64,000 bases of DNA from assembly GCF_022059845.1 (NCBI RefSeq), contig NZ_CP091851.1, positions 1 to 64,000 of the forward strand, written 5' to 3'. The translations under genes and the position numbers were made by a program. The notes below the pieces were generated by a model. The model saw only the letters and a program-made list of their open reading frames with translations. It was not told the origin of the DNA and searched no databases. Of the stretch, positions 52,909-62,412 are shown piece by piece. The stretch comes from Terrirubrum flagellatum. GTDB taxonomy: Bacteria; Pseudomonadota; Alphaproteobacteria; Rhizobiales; Beijerinckiaceae. Each line of letters starts with the position of its first letter. The first letter of the stretch is position 1.

Positions 52909-55572
52909 ATGACCGACAGGCCGGCGGACGGCGTCTCGCGGACCACGTCCCAATGGGCGCAGAAGCGCCTCGCCAGGCTCTCGGCGCGCGCCGGGCAGGC
53001 GATGCTCTGGGAGCGCGTCTGGCGCGCCTCGACCCTGTTCCTGGTCGTCCTGGGCGCCTTCCTGGTGTTCTCCTGGGCCGGTCTCTGGACGGAGCTGACG
53101 CCGATCAGCCGCATGATCGGCCTCGCTGTTTTCGTGGCGCTGCTGCTCGGCTCGCTCTGGCCGCTCCTGCGCATCTCGCTCCCGGGCGCGACGGAAACGC
53201 TGGCGCGCGTCGACGCCGATTCGCGCCTGCCGCACCGGCCTGCCGCCGCGCTCTCTGACAAATTGGCGCTCGGCCCGCAGGACGCGGACACGCGACTTCT
53301 CTGGGAGTTGCATCAGAAGCGCATCGCGGCCTCGCTGCGTCAGGCGAAGCCTGCCGTCCCGCGGCCGCGCCTTGCGGAGCGCGATCCCTGGGGCCTGCGC
53401 ATCGCCATGCTGCTCATAGCCTGCGCGGCCGGAATTTACGCCGGCCCGGAATGGCGCGCGAGGCTCATGCAACCTTTCGACTGGTCGAACCCGCCTGTCG
53501 CCGCGCCGGGATCGCGCATCGACGGCTGGATTGATCCGCCAGCCTACACCCGCGTCGCGCCGACCATTCTGACCATCGCCGCAGGCGAGGGCGCGCGCAC
53601 GGTCAAGGCGCCTGTCAACAGCACGCTGGTGATCCGCGCCGCCGGCGCGTCCGATCTCGCGATCACGACCTCGGGCGGCCTCGCCGCGCTCGAAAGCGAC
53701 AAGAAGCCGTCTGACGGCTCTGTCGAGAAGCGCTGGACCATCGGCCAGCCCGGAACCGTCGAAGTGAAGCGCGGGCTGCAGACGCTGGCGCGGCTGTCGC
53801 TCGACCCCATCCCGGATCAGCCGCCGGCGATCAGCATGACGCAGCCGCCGCAGAACAATACGCGCGGCACGCTCACCCTCAATTACAAGGTCGAGGACGA
53901 TTACGGCGTCGCGTCCGGCGAGGCGATGTTCGAACGCGCCCAGCCGCCATCGCCGAACCAGCGCCCGCCGCGGCCGCTCGTGGCGCCGCCGCGCATGCAA
54001 TTGTCCTTGCCGTCGGAGCCGCGCGGCGTCGGCGAAGGCCAGTCGATCCTCGATTTTTCCAATCATCCCTGGGGCGGCGCGCGCGTGAAGATGACGCTCA
54101 GCGTCACCGACGAGGCGGGTCAGCAGGGCATGAGCGAACCGGTCGAGGTGACGCTGCCGCAGCGGCCCTTCAGTAAGCCGCTCGCCAAGGCTCTTGTGGA
54201 ATTGCGGCGCACGCTCGTGCTCGACGCGAACACGAAGACGCGTGTGCTTTCGGCGCTTGATGCGCTGATGCTCAATCCTGAAAGATTCACGCCTGAGACG
54301 TCGATCTATCTCGGCCTCAAGACGGCGTTCACGCGTCTGCGCTTCGCGCGCAAGGACGCCGAGTTGATGGATGTCGCTGATTATCTCTGGGACATGGCCG
54401 TCCAGATGGAGGACGGCGATCTCTCGCAGTCCGAAAAGGATTTACGCGCGGCGCAGGAAGCGCTCAGGCAAGCGCTGGAGCGCGGCGCGTCCGACGAAGA
54501 GATCAAGCGTTTGACGCAAGATCTGCGTGCGGCGCTCGACAAATATATGCGCGAGCTTGCGGAGCAGATGCGTCGCGACGGGCAGCAGCAGAATGCGGAG
54601 AATCAACGCGCAGATCCGAACATGCGCACGATCCGGCCGGAAGATCTCAAGCGCATGATCGACCGCATGGAGCAGATGGCGCGGCAGGGCGCGCGCGATG
54701 AAGCGCGCAAGATGCTCGATGATCTCCAGCAGATGCTCGACAATCTGCAGACGGCGCGTCCCAACCAGCGTCGGCAGGACCCACTCGCGCAGGAGATGAA
54801 TCGCGCGCTCGACGAGCTCGACAAGATGGTGCGCGAGCAGCAAGGCCTGCGCGACGACACGTTCCGCGAGGGTCAGAACCGGCGCGGCCAGCAGCGCGCC
54901 GATCGCAATCGCCAGCAGAACCAGCGCGGCCAACAGCAGGGCCAGCGCGGTCAACGCGGCCAGCAGGGACAACAAGGACAACAGGGTCAGCAAGGCGATC
55001 AGGGCGACCAACAGGAAAACGCCGAGAATGGCGACGGCCAGCAGCAAGGCGGGCAGAGCCTCGCCGAGCGCCAACAGCGGCTGCGCGAACGGCTTGAGGA
55101 ATTGCGTCGCCGCATGCGCGGGCTCGGTATGAACGGCCAGCAGATGCAGGAGGCCGAAGAGGCGATGCGCGACGCCGAGGGCCAGCTTGGTCAGGGCCAG
55201 GAGGGGCAGGCCGCCGATGCTCAGGGCCGCGCGCTCGACGCCTTGAGGCGCGGCGCACAGCAGTTCGCCCAGCAGATGATGGACGGGCTCGGCGATCCCA
55301 ATGGCGATCAGGCCGACGCCGCAGACAATGACAGCCCGGGCAACGCGCCGCAGAACCGGCGCGCCGGCGGCGAAAACAATGACGATCCGCTGGGACGGCC
55401 GACTCGCAACCGGGACGCGACAGACAACAGCCGCGTGAAGGTTCCGCGTCCGGGCGAAAGCGCCAGCGAGCGGGCCCAGCGGGTGCTCGAGGAGCTGCGC
55501 CGGCGGCTTGGCGACACGTCGCGCTCGACCGATGAGCTCGACTATCTCAGGCGGCTGCTCTCGCCCTATTGA
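52909..55572 (+). CDS. TIGR02302/DUF4175 family membrane protein
   Basis: This 887-residue protein belongs to an alphaproteobacterial family of unknown function. Two or three hydrophobic segments lie in the first 190 residues, followed by a long exported-looking region with beta-rich sequence, then coiled-coil-forming helices and a Gln/Gly/Arg-rich low-complexity stretch at about residues 650-720 before the conserved C-terminal RVLEELRRRLGDTSRSTDELDYLRRLL. AAAGGA six bases upstream supports the ATG at 52909. An envelope role is plausible from topology only. Confidence 0.86.
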   Translation: MTDRPADGVSRTTSQWAQKRLARLSARAGQAMLWERVWRASTLFLVVLGAFLVFSWAGLWTELTPISRMIGLAVFVALLLGSLWPLLRISLPGATETLARVDADSRLPHRPAAALSDKLALGPQDADTRLLWELHQKRIAASLRQAKPAVPRPRLAERDPWGLRIAMLLIACAAGIYAGPEWRARLMQPFDWSNPPVAAPGSRIDGWIDPPAYTRVAPTILTIAAGEGARTVKAPVNSTLVIRAAGASDLAITTSGGLAALESDKKPSDGSVEKRWTIGQPGTVEVKRGLQTLARLSLDPIPDQPPAISMTQPPQNNTRGTLTLNYKVEDDYGVASGEAMFERAQPPSPNQRPPRPLVAPPRMQLSLPSEPRGVGEGQSILDFSNHPWGGARVKMTLSVTDEAGQQGMSEPVEVTLPQRPFSKPLAKALVELRRTLVLDANTKTRVLSALDALMLNPERFTPETSIYLGLKTAFTRLRFARKDAELMDVADYLWDMAVQMEDGDLSQSEKDLRAAQEALRQALERGASDEEIKRLTQDLRAALDKYMRELAEQMRRDGQQQNAENQRADPNMRTIRPEDLKRMIDRMEQMARQGARDEARKMLDDLQQMLDNLQTARPNQRRQDPLAQEMNRALDELDKMVREQQGLRDDTFREGQNRRGQQRADRNRQQNQRGQQQGQRGQRGQQGQQGQQGQQGDQGDQQENAENGDGQQQGGQSLAERQQRLRERLEELRRRMRGLGMNGQQMQEAEEAMRDAEGQLGQGQEGQAADAQGRALDALRRGAQQFAQQMMDGLGDPNGDQADAADNDSPGNAPQNRRAGGENNDDPLGRPTRNRDATDNSRVKVPRPGESASERAQRVLEELRRRLGDTSRSTDELDYLRRLLSPY
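54961..55011 (+). repeat. imperfect 9-bp tandem repeat encoding Gln-Gln-Gly
   Basis: Four Gln-Gln-Gly triplets in a row, then Asp-Gln-Gly and Asp-Gln-Gln, are encoded by nine-base units (CAGCAGGGA, CAACAAGGA, CAACAGGGT and so on) with differing synonymous codons. The amino-acid repeat is therefore older, or maintained better, than the DNA repeat. Confidence 0.8.
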
Positions 55573-55670
55573 TCCCGGGCTTCGCCGCCTATCTATAGCT
55601 TGAAGCGGCTTCGCCGCGCGGTCGGCCGCCGCGCTTGGGCGACGCCTGTCATTCAGTCGCCGGTGAACCC

Positions 55671-55859
55671 ATGTCGCTCAGCAGCAGCATCGCTCCGATG
55701 GCCGTCGCGGCGGTCGCGATCGTCCTCCTCATGGGGATGGTCAACATGATGCGCGGCGGCAGCGCCAACACCTCGCAATATCTGATGCGCTGGCGCGTGG
55801 GGCTGCAGTTCCTCGCCATCGTGGTGATCATGACCGTCGTCTGGATGCGGGGCGGCTAG
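55671..55859 (+). CDS. twin-transmembrane HIG1-type small protein
   Basis: This 62-residue protein has two hydrophobic helices (about residues 7-27 and 40-60) separated by NMMRGGSANTSQYLMRWRVGLQF, which matches the HIG1-like twin-transmembrane family of alphaproteobacteria. Mitochondrial HIG1 proteins associate with cytochrome oxidase supercomplexes. The start MSLSSS is chosen because the upstream frame is not family-like. It lies upstream of the cobalamin adenosyltransferase gene. Confidence 0.8.
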   Translation: MSLSSSIAPMAVAAVAIVLLMGMVNMMRGGSANTSQYLMRWRVGLQFLAIVVIMTVVWMRGG

Positions 55860-55928
55860 AAAGTCGTTGCGCGCTGACGGGGGAGGCGGAAACATGGCGG
55901 CTGAATCCGCTCGTTCCGAAGGTCCGGC

Positions 55929-56510
55929 ATGGTCGTCCTGAACCGCATCTACACCCGCGCCGGCGACGCCGGGCGGACGCGGCTGTCGACCGGCGAGCCG
56001 CGGCTGAAATGCGATCTGCGCGTCGAGGCCTATGGCGCGGTCGACGAGACCAACGCCTGCGTCGGGCTGGCGCGTCTCCATACAGCCGTCGATCACCCCG
56101 GGATCGACGTGATGCTCGGCCGTATCCAGAACGATCTCTTCGATCTCGGCGCTGATCTCGCGACGCCCGAGACCGACAAGAAGCCCTCCTGGGAGCCGCT
56201 GCGCGTGCTGCAGTCGCAGGTCGACCGGCTCGAAAAGGAGATCGACGAGCTCAACGCGAATCTCGCACCGCTGAACTCATTCATTTTGCCCGGCGGCAGT
56301 CCGGCGGCGGCGGCGCTGCATCTCGCTCGCACCGTGTCGCGGCGCGCCGAGCGCGCGATGGTCGCGCTGGCTCAGGAGCCTGACGAGAAGGTCGATGTGG
56401 CGGCGATGAAATATATCAACCGCCTGTCCGATTTCCTGTTCGTGGCGTCGCGGGCCGTGAATGACAACGGCGCCAAAGACGTGCTGTGGGTTCCCGGCCA
56501 GAACAGATGA
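55929..56510 (+). CDS. PduO-type cob(I)yrinic acid a,c-diamide adenosyltransferase
   Basis: This 193-residue enzyme transfers the adenosyl group of ATP to cob(I)alamin or a corrinoid precursor. The N-terminal IYTRAGDAGRTRLSTGE is the ATP-binding motif, followed by VEAYGAVDETNA, and ARTVSRRAERAMV carries the conserved Arg/Glu pair of the active site. It is the PduO type rather than CobO/BtuR type. No cobalamin riboswitch is visible in the 69 bp upstream. It precedes the rhomboid gene by 11 bp. Confidence 0.92.
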   Translation: MVVLNRIYTRAGDAGRTRLSTGEPRLKCDLRVEAYGAVDETNACVGLARLHTAVDHPGIDVMLGRIQNDLFDLGADLATPETDKKPSWEPLRVLQSQVDRLEKEIDELNANLAPLNSFILPGGSPAAAALHLARTVSRRAERAMVALAQEPDEKVDVAAMKYINRLSDFLFVASRAVNDNGAKDVLWVPGQNR

Positions 56511-56521
56511 ACTGACGCCAC

Positions 56522-57226
56522 ATGGTTGTTCCCCTTCATGACGATGTGCCGCTGCGCCACATCGCCCGTCCAATTGCGACCTATGGTCTGATCCTGATCA
56601 ATTTTCTCGTCTGGATCGCGACGGCGGCGACGCGCACGGAAGCATCGATGCAGGCGACGGCGATCGGGTTCGGCATGATCCCGTCGGTGCTGTTCGGCGT
56701 CGATACGGTCTCGGGCGAACTCGCCTCGGTTCCAAGTTATGCGACGCTGATCACGTCGCTCTTTCTGCACGCGAATTTTCTCCATGTCGCCGGCAACATG
56801 CTGTTCCTCTGGGTGTTCGGCGACAATGTCGAGGACGCCATGGGGACCATCCGCTTTATCGGCTTTTATCTGCTCTGCGGAATCTGCGCGGCGCTGGCGC
56901 ACGCTTATGCCATGCCGGCCTCGCAGCAGCCGTTGATCGGCGCATCGGGTTCGATCGCCGGCGTCGTCGCCGCCTATGTGATGCTGCATCCGCGGGTGAA
57001 ACTGTGGGCGCTTTTCCTCGCGCGCATTCCGCTCAAACTGCGGGCGATCTATGTGATCGGCTTCTGGATTCTCTTCCAGATCGGCATGGCGATTTATGGC
57101 GGCGCGAGCGAGGTCGGCTGGTGGGCGCATGTCGGCGGATTCGCCGCTGGCGTGATCATGACGCCGTTTCTGATCCTGCCGGGCGTCGGTCTTTTCGGTC
57201 GCGAGGATGGTCCGGACCCCGCGTGA
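56522..57226 (+). CDS. rhomboid-family intramembrane serine protease
   Basis: This 234-residue six-helix membrane protein has the active-site dyad Ser142 (GASGSIAG) and His203 (WAHVGGFAAG), with the supporting HVAGN motif at His88 to Asn92. Rhomboids cleave transmembrane helices of client proteins; none is evident here. It is tightly linked to the adenosyltransferase gene and lies 179 bp before etfB. Confidence 0.9.
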   Translation: MVVPLHDDVPLRHIARPIATYGLILINFLVWIATAATRTEASMQATAIGFGMIPSVLFGVDTVSGELASVPSYATLITSLFLHANFLHVAGNMLFLWVFGDNVEDAMGTIRFIGFYLLCGICAALAHAYAMPASQQPLIGASGSIAGVVAAYVMLHPRVKLWALFLARIPLKLRAIYVIGFWILFQIGMAIYGGASEVGWWAHVGGFAAGVIMTPFLILPGVGLFGREDGPDPA

Positions 57227-57257
57227 TTCGTCCGATCGCGCATGGTCTTTCGGAAGA

Positions 57258-57286
57258 TTGACATTCTTTGCGGCCCGTCGTTACGG
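57258..57286 (+). promoter_or_regulatory. candidate promoter upstream of etfB
   Basis: TTGACA (57258-57263) and TTACGG (57281-57286) are separated by 17 bp in the gap before etfB. The -35 is a consensus match and the -10 is weak. It would give a leader of about 115 nucleotides. Confidence 0.4.
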
Positions 57287-57405
57287 TCCCGCGCGTTTTT
57301 CGGCGGTTTTCCCGAAGGTTTCGCCAGGTTTGACCTCTGCGCGCGGCCCGATGGAGGGCTGTCGCGTGGTTTCCCGCCGCGCCCTTTGCAATGGATGGCT
57401 GTGAG

Positions 57406-58155
57406 ATGAAGATCCTCGTGCCCGTTAAGCGGGTGGTTGATTACAATGTGAAGATCCGGGTGAAGGGGGATGGTTCGGGGGTCGAGCTCGCGAATGTGAA
57501 GATGAGCATGAACCCGTTCGACGAGATCGGGGTCGAGGAAGCGCTCCGGCAGAAGGAAGCGGGCAAGGCGAGCGAAGTGGTGGTCGTGTCGATCGGGCCG
57601 CAGCAGGCGGCGGAGACGATCCGCACCGGCCTCGCCATGGGCGCCGATCGCGGCATTCTGGTGAGGACGGATGTGGCGGTGGAGCCGCTCGGCGTCGCGA
57701 AGATTCTGAAAGCCCTGGTCGAGAAGGAACAGCCGGGTCTTGTGATCCTCGGCAAGCAGGCGATCGATGATGATTGCAACCAGACGGGCCAGATGCTGGC
57801 TGCGCTGCTCAGCTGGCCGCAGGGCACGTTCGCCTCGAAGATCGTGATCGGCGATAACGCCATCACGGTGACGCGCGAGGTCGATGGCGGCTTGCAGACG
57901 ATCGAGCTGAAGTCGCCGGCGATCGTGACGACCGATCTCAGGCTCAATGAGCCGCGCTACGCCTCGCTGCCGAACATCATGAAGGCGAAGAAGAAGCCGA
58001 TCGACGAGACCTCGCCGGAGGCGCTTGGCGTCGACGCCGCGCCGCGCCTGAAGGTGCTGAAGACGACGGAGCCGCCGGGCCGCAAGGCTGGCGTGAAGGT
58101 GGGATCGCCGGCCGAACTCGTCGAGAAGCTGAAGAACGAAGCGGGAGTCCTTTGA
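57406..58155 (+). CDS. etfB: electron transfer flavoprotein beta subunit
   Basis: This 249-residue subunit binds AMP and pairs with EtfA to carry electrons from acyl-CoA and other dehydrogenases to ETF-quinone oxidoreductase. [19 protein letters not shown] begins the protein and [21 protein letters not shown] and [18 protein letters not shown] are the family signatures. The ATG at 57406 is chosen over an ATG five codons upstream. etfA follows within 5 bp. Confidence 0.94.
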   Translation: MKILVPVKRVVDYNVKIRVKGDGSGVELANVKMSMNPFDEIGVEEALRQKEAGKASEVVVVSIGPQQAAETIRTGLAMGADRGILVRTDVAVEPLGVAKILKALVEKEQPGLVILGKQAIDDDCNQTGQMLAALLSWPQGTFASKIVIGDNAITVTREVDGGLQTIELKSPAIVTTDLRLNEPRYASLPNIMKAKKKPIDETSPEALGVDAAPRLKVLKTTEPPGRKAGVKVGSPAELVEKLKNEAGVL

Positions 58156-58160
58156 GCGCC

Positions 58161-59096
58161 ATGACCACGCTTCTTCTCGTCAAGCACGACAACAAGACGC
58201 TGAACGACGCGACCGCCAAGGCGCTGACCGCGGCCAAGCAGCTGGGAGCGCCGGTGCATGCGCTGGTGGCGGGTTCCGGCGTCGGCGCGGTCGCCGAGGC
58301 CGTCGCCAAGCTCGACGGCGTCGAGAAGGTGCGCGTCGCCGACGCGGCGATCTATGAGCATCGTCTGGCCGAGCCGCTGGCGGCGCTGATCGTGTCGCTG
58401 GCCGGCGACTATGACGCGATCGTCGCGCCGTCGACGACAACGGGCAAGAACGTCATGCCGCGGGTCGCCGCGCTGCTCGACGTCATGCAGGCGTCCGACG
58501 TCATCAAGGTGGTCTCGGCCGATACGTTCGAGCGGCCGATCTATGCCGGCAACGCCATCCAGACGGTGCAGATGACCGACGCGAAGAAGGTGATCACGGT
58601 GCGCACGGCGTCCTTCCAGGCGACGGGCGCGGGCGGCGCGTCGGCTCCGATCGAGGCGGTTACCGCCGCGGCTGATCCCGGCCTGTCGAGCTTCAAGGGC
58701 GAGGAGCTGTCGAAATCGGATCGTCCGGAGCTCGCCTCGGCCAGGATCATCATCTCGGGCGGTCGGGCGCTGGGTTCGGCCGAGAACTTCAGACGAGTGA
58801 TCGAGCCTGTGGCCGACAAGCTCGGCGCGGCCATGGGCGCGAGCCGCGCCGCGGTCGACGCCGGTTACGCCCCGAACGACTGGCAGGTCGGCCAGACCGG
58901 CAAGGTGGTGGCGCCGCAGCTCTATATCGCGGTCGGCATCTCGGGCGCGATCCAGCATCTCGCCGGCATGAAGGACAGCAAGGTGATCGTGGCGATCAAC
59001 AAGGACGAGGAGGCCCCGATCTTCCAGGTCGCCGACTACGGCCTCGTCGGCGACCTCTTCTCCGTCCTCCCCGAGCTTGAAAAAGCGCTGGGTTAG
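58161..59096 (+). CDS. etfA: electron transfer flavoprotein alpha subunit
   Basis: This 311-residue FAD-binding subunit has a C-terminal FAD domain with [39 protein letters not shown] and [23 protein letters not shown], the standard EtfA signature. The ATG at 58161 is chosen; a TTG at 58152, overlapping the etfB stop and with GGGAG at four bases, is a real alternative. It is followed by hbd after 15 bp, linking fatty-acid or hydroxybutyrate oxidation to electron transfer. Confidence 0.94.
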   Translation: MTTLLLVKHDNKTLNDATAKALTAAKQLGAPVHALVAGSGVGAVAEAVAKLDGVEKVRVADAAIYEHRLAEPLAALIVSLAGDYDAIVAPSTTTGKNVMPRVAALLDVMQASDVIKVVSADTFERPIYAGNAIQTVQMTDAKKVITVRTASFQATGAGGASAPIEAVTAAADPGLSSFKGEELSKSDRPELASARIIISGGRALGSAENFRRVIEPVADKLGAAMGASRAAVDAGYAPNDWQVGQTGKVVAPQLYIAVGISGAIQHLAGMKDSKVIVAINKDEEAPIFQVADYGLVGDLFSVLPELEKALG

Positions 59097-59111
59097 GGCT
59101 CTGATCCCCTC

Positions 59112-59993
59112 ATGACCCTTCCACTTCGCACGGTCGGCATCATTGGCGCCGGCCAGATGGGCAACGGCATCGCGCATGTCTGCGCGCTCGCCGGCTACGA
59201 CGTCGTCCTGCACGACATCAGCGAGGACCGCCTCAAGGCCGGCCTCGCCACCGTCAACGGCAATCTGGCGCGCCAGGTGGCGCGCGGGCTGATCGATGAG
59301 GGTAAGCGCGCCGCCGCGCTCGCGAAGATCACGCCGGCCCCCGATGCGGCGCAGATCGGGCAGTGCGACCTCGTGATCGAGGCCGCCACCGAGAACGAAG
59401 AGATCAAGAAGAAAATCTTCCAGTCGATCGTGCCGCTGCTCAAGGCGGAGACGATGCTGGCGACGAACACCTCGTCGATCTCGATCACGCGCCTCGCAGC
59501 GGCGACGGACCGGCCGGAGCGCTTCATCGGCATTCATTTCATGAATCCGGTGCCGGTGATGCAGCTCGTCGAGCTGATCCGCGGCATCGCGACGGAAGAC
59601 CCGACCTATGACAAGGCCAAGGAGTTCGTGGCGTCGCTCGGCAAGACCGCGAGCATGTCGGAGGATTTTCCGGCCTTCATCGTCAACCGCATCCTGCTGC
59701 CGATGATCAACGAGGCGGTGACGACGCTCTATGAAGGCGTCGGCTCGGTCGATTCGATCGACACGGCGATGCGGCTCGGCGCCAATCACCCCATGGGACC
59801 ATTGCAGCTTGCGGATTTCATCGGTCTCGACACCTGTCTGTCGGTGATGCAGGTGCTGCATGAAGGGCTGGGCGACTCCAAATATCGGCCAAGCCCGCTG
59901 CTGGTGAAATATGTCGAGGCCGGCTGGCTTGGGCGCAAGACCAAGCGCGGCTTCTACGACTATCGCGGCGAGACGCCGGTTCCGACGCGGTAA
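59112..59993 (+). CDS. hbd: 3-hydroxybutyryl-CoA dehydrogenase
   Basis: This 293-residue NAD-dependent enzyme oxidises 3-hydroxyacyl-CoA (typically 3-hydroxybutyryl-CoA) to the 3-oxo form. GAGQMG at residues 12-17 is the NAD-binding loop, [15 protein letters not shown] contains the catalytic histidine, and the C-terminal domain has [17 protein letters not shown]. It is co-oriented with etfBA at a 15-bp gap, consistent with a shared operon in short-chain acyl-CoA or polyhydroxybutyrate metabolism. Confidence 0.93.
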   Translation: MTLPLRTVGIIGAGQMGNGIAHVCALAGYDVVLHDISEDRLKAGLATVNGNLARQVARGLIDEGKRAAALAKITPAPDAAQIGQCDLVIEAATENEEIKKKIFQSIVPLLKAETMLATNTSSISITRLAAATDRPERFIGIHFMNPVPVMQLVELIRGIATEDPTYDKAKEFVASLGKTASMSEDFPAFIVNRILLPMINEAVTTLYEGVGSVDSIDTAMRLGANHPMGPLQLADFIGLDTCLSVMQVLHEGLGDSKYRPSPLLVKYVEAGWLGRKTKRGFYDYRGETPVPTR

Positions 59994-60117
59994 GCAATTG
60001 GGCTTGGGCAATCGGCAGTCGCGACCGTTAAAGACGGTCTTCAAGCGCGATTGATTTTTCACGTCAGATCGCGTCGATTGCCGACTGCCTCATTCTGACT
60101 GCCGTTTGGAGCCTTCA

Positions 60118-60993
60118 ATGACCAAAGCCATGCTCGGCGTGATCGGCGGCTCGGGCGTCTATGACCTGCCGGGAATCGAGGATGTTCGCGAAGAGGCGGT
60201 CGCGAGCCCCTGGGGAGAGACCTCCGACAAGATTCGCATCGGGCGCATTGCGGGCCGCGACGTCGCCTTCCTGCCGCGGCATGGGTCAGGACATCGCCTG
60301 TCGCCGTCGGGCATCAATTACCGCGCCAACATCGACGCGATGAAGCGGCTCGGCGTGACTGATCTCGTGTCCCTGTCGGCCGTCGGCTCCTACAAGCAGG
60401 AACTGGCGCCGGGGCTGTTCGTGCTCGTCGATCAATATGTCGATCGCACCTTCGGGCGGGAATCGAGCTTCTTCGGCAATGGCTGTGTCGCGCATGTGTC
60501 GATGGCGCATCCGGTCGGGCCGCGGCTTGTCGAGCGGCTCGCGGCGGCCGCGACGGAAGAGAAGATCGAATTCGTGAAGGGCGGCGCGCTTGTCGTGATG
60601 GAGGGCCCGCAATTCTCGACGCAGGCGGAATCGCTCGCCTACAAGGCGCAAGGCTTTTCACTCATCGGCATGACGGCGATGCCGGAAGCGAAGCTCGCGC
60701 GCGAAGCCGAGATCACTTACGCCACGGTTGCCATGGTAACCGATTTTGATTGCTGGCATCCCGATCATGATGCGGTCGATGTGAAGAGCGTGATCGAGGT
60801 CATGCACCACAATTCGGAAAAGGCGCGCCGGCTCGTCGCCAATCTCGCGCGCAATTTTCCGCACGAGCGTGAGGAATGCCCTGTCGGTTCGCATCGCGCG
60901 CTCGATTACGCGATCATCACCGCGCCCGCCGCGCGCGACCCCGCCTTGATGAAGAAGCTCGACGCCGTCGCCGGACGCGTTCTTTCCGCCTGA
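60118..60993 (+). CDS. mtnP: S-methyl-5'-thioadenosine phosphorylase
   Basis: This 291-residue enzyme phosphorolyses methylthioadenosine from polyamine synthesis to adenine and methylthioribose 1-phosphate. [15 protein letters not shown] begins the protein; [26 protein letters not shown] is the phosphate-binding part, and [15 protein letters not shown] the substrate pocket of true MTAP enzymes. GGAG seven bases before the ATG at 60118 decides the start. apt follows 38 bp later and can salvage the adenine released. Confidence 0.93.
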   Translation: MTKAMLGVIGGSGVYDLPGIEDVREEAVASPWGETSDKIRIGRIAGRDVAFLPRHGSGHRLSPSGINYRANIDAMKRLGVTDLVSLSAVGSYKQELAPGLFVLVDQYVDRTFGRESSFFGNGCVAHVSMAHPVGPRLVERLAAAATEEKIEFVKGGALVVMEGPQFSTQAESLAYKAQGFSLIGMTAMPEAKLAREAEITYATVAMVTDFDCWHPDHDAVDVKSVIEVMHHNSEKARRLVANLARNFPHEREECPVGSHRALDYAIITAPAARDPALMKKLDAVAGRVLSA

Positions 60994-61031
60994 TTGCGCG
61001 ACGCCAGTTCAGCGTCGCATCTGAGGTTTCC

Positions 61032-61562
61032 ATGACCGATCTGACCGCATCGATCCGCACGATCCCGGATTATCCCAAGCCGGGTATCCTCTTTCGCGAC
61101 ATCACCACTTTGCTGGGCGACGCGCGCGCATTTCGCCGCGCCGTCGATGAACTCGTGCATCCCTGGGCCGGATCGAAGATCGACAAGGTCGCGGGCATCG
61201 AGGCGCGCGGCTTCATCCTCGGCGGCGCGATCGCGCACCAACTGTCGTCGGGCTTCGTGCCGATCCGCAAGAAAGGCAAGCTGCCGCATGAGACGGTCAG
61301 CGTCGCCTATTCTCTGGAATATGGCGTCGACGAGATGGAAGTGCATCGCGACGCGATCAAGCCGGGCGAGAAAGTGATCCTCGTCGATGATCTCATCGCG
61401 ACAGGCGGGACCGCGGAAGGCGCGGTGAAGCTGCTGAAGCAGATCGGCGCCGACGTGGTCGCCGCCTGTTTCGTGATCGATCTTCCTGATCTCCATGGAG
61501 CGGACAAGATCAGGGCGCTCGGCGTTCCCGTGCGCACGCTCGTCGCCTTCAGCGGCCATTGA
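61032..61562 (+). CDS. apt: adenine phosphoribosyltransferase
   Basis: This 176-residue enzyme converts adenine and PRPP to AMP. The PRPP loop [14 protein letters not shown] is at about residues 116-129, and [15 protein letters not shown] near the N-terminus is the family signature, followed by [18 protein letters not shown] six bases upstream supports the ATG. Its position right after mtnP fits adenine salvage. Confidence 0.95.
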   Translation: MTDLTASIRTIPDYPKPGILFRDITTLLGDARAFRRAVDELVHPWAGSKIDKVAGIEARGFILGGAIAHQLSSGFVPIRKKGKLPHETVSVAYSLEYGVDEMEVHRDAIKPGEKVILVDDLIATGGTAEGAVKLLKQIGADVVAACFVIDLPDLHGADKIRALGVPVRTLVAFSGH

Positions 61563-61593
61563 GCCGAAGCGCAGCATCGCAAGCGAGGAAGCC

Positions 61594-62358
61594 ATGATTC
61601 CCGATCTCAAGGACAAGGTCGTTCTCGTCACCGGCGCGAGCACAGGCATCGGCGCCGCCGCGGCGAAGGGCTTCGCCTTCGAGGGCGCCAAGGTCGTCGT
61701 CCATTACAACGCCAGCAAGGAAGCTGCGGAGGCCGTCGTTGCGGAGATCGTGAAGCATGGCGCGCAGGCGATCGCTGTGCATGGCGATGTGACGCAGCCG
61801 GAAGCGATCAAAGATATCATCGCGAAGACGATCGCGGCGTACGGCCGCATCGACGTGCTCATCAACAATGCTGGCGGCATGCTCGGCCGCGTTGTCACCA
61901 CCGAGATGGATGACGCGCATTATGACAAGGTGATGCGGCTCAACTGCTGGTCCATCTTCGCGATGACGCGCGAGGCGGCGCCGCTGATGGCGAAGACAGG
62001 CGGCGGCTCCGTGATCAACGTCACCTCGATCGCCGCGCGCAATGGCGGCGGCGGCGGCGCGATCATCTATGCTGCGGCGAAGGGCTTCGTCAGCGCTTAT
62101 ACGAAAGGCATGGCGAAGGAGCTGGTCGGCGCGAAGATTCGCGTCAACGCAGTGTCGCCCGGCGTGATCGACACGCCGTTCCATGAGCGCTGGTCGAACG
62201 CGAATCAAATCGAGGCGATGCGGCAGAGCGTGCCGATGGGCCGCGTCGGGACCTCGGAGGATTGCGTCGGCGCGTTCCTCTATCTCGCATCGGATGCGTT
62301 AAGCGGCTACGTCACCGGCCAGATCATCGAGGTGAATGGCGGCCAGTTGATGCCTTAG
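61594..62358 (+). CDS. short-chain dehydrogenase/reductase
   Basis: This 254-residue classical SDR has cofactor motif TGASTGIG at residues 13-20, NNAG at about 91-94, and catalytic residues Ser145, Tyr159 and Lys163 (YAAAK). It resembles 3-oxoacyl-ACP reductase and glucose dehydrogenase types; the substrate is not determined. GAGGAAGCC before the ATG supports the start. It follows apt by 31 bp but need not share its function. Confidence 0.88.
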   Translation: MIPDLKDKVVLVTGASTGIGAAAAKGFAFEGAKVVVHYNASKEAAEAVVAEIVKHGAQAIAVHGDVTQPEAIKDIIAKTIAAYGRIDVLINNAGGMLGRVVTTEMDDAHYDKVMRLNCWSIFAMTREAAPLMAKTGGGSVINVTSIAARNGGGGGAIIYAAAKGFVSAYTKGMAKELVGAKIRVNAVSPGVIDTPFHERWSNANQIEAMRQSVPMGRVGTSEDCVGAFLYLASDALSGYVTGQIIEVNGGQLMP

Positions 62359-62370
62359 TTTCGTATTCCC

Positions 62371-62399
62371 GTCATGCCCGCGACAAGTCCGGCCATGAC
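62371..62399. repeat. degenerate intergenic palindrome
   Basis: GTCATGCCCG (62371-62380) is matched imperfectly by the CGGCCATGAC segment ending at 62399. The GTCATG/CATGAC ends are exact. It resembles the inverted repeats at 13737-13826 in general form and lies between convergent genes. Confidence 0.5.
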
Positions 62400-62412
62400 G
62401 CTTGCAGGGATA

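Noticed and set aside
54901-55011. Regularly spaced short repeats that might be a CRISPR array.
   Set aside because: The repeats are in-frame Gln-Gln-Gly codons inside the TIGR02302 gene, without spacers of constant length or cas genes.
55860-55928. Possible cobalamin riboswitch ahead of the adenosyltransferase gene.
   Set aside because: The 69-bp gap is too short and no B12-box-like sequence is visible.
60023-60039. GACCGT/ACGGTC hairpin after hbd as a terminator.
   Set aside because: The stem is only six to seven pairs and no T-run follows; evidence is too weak to annotate.
57957-60062. A 701-codon minus-strand open frame opposite etfB, etfA and hbd.
   Set aside because: It spans three well-supported genes and has a low-complexity Arg/His/Asp composition; it is a GC-driven antisense frame.
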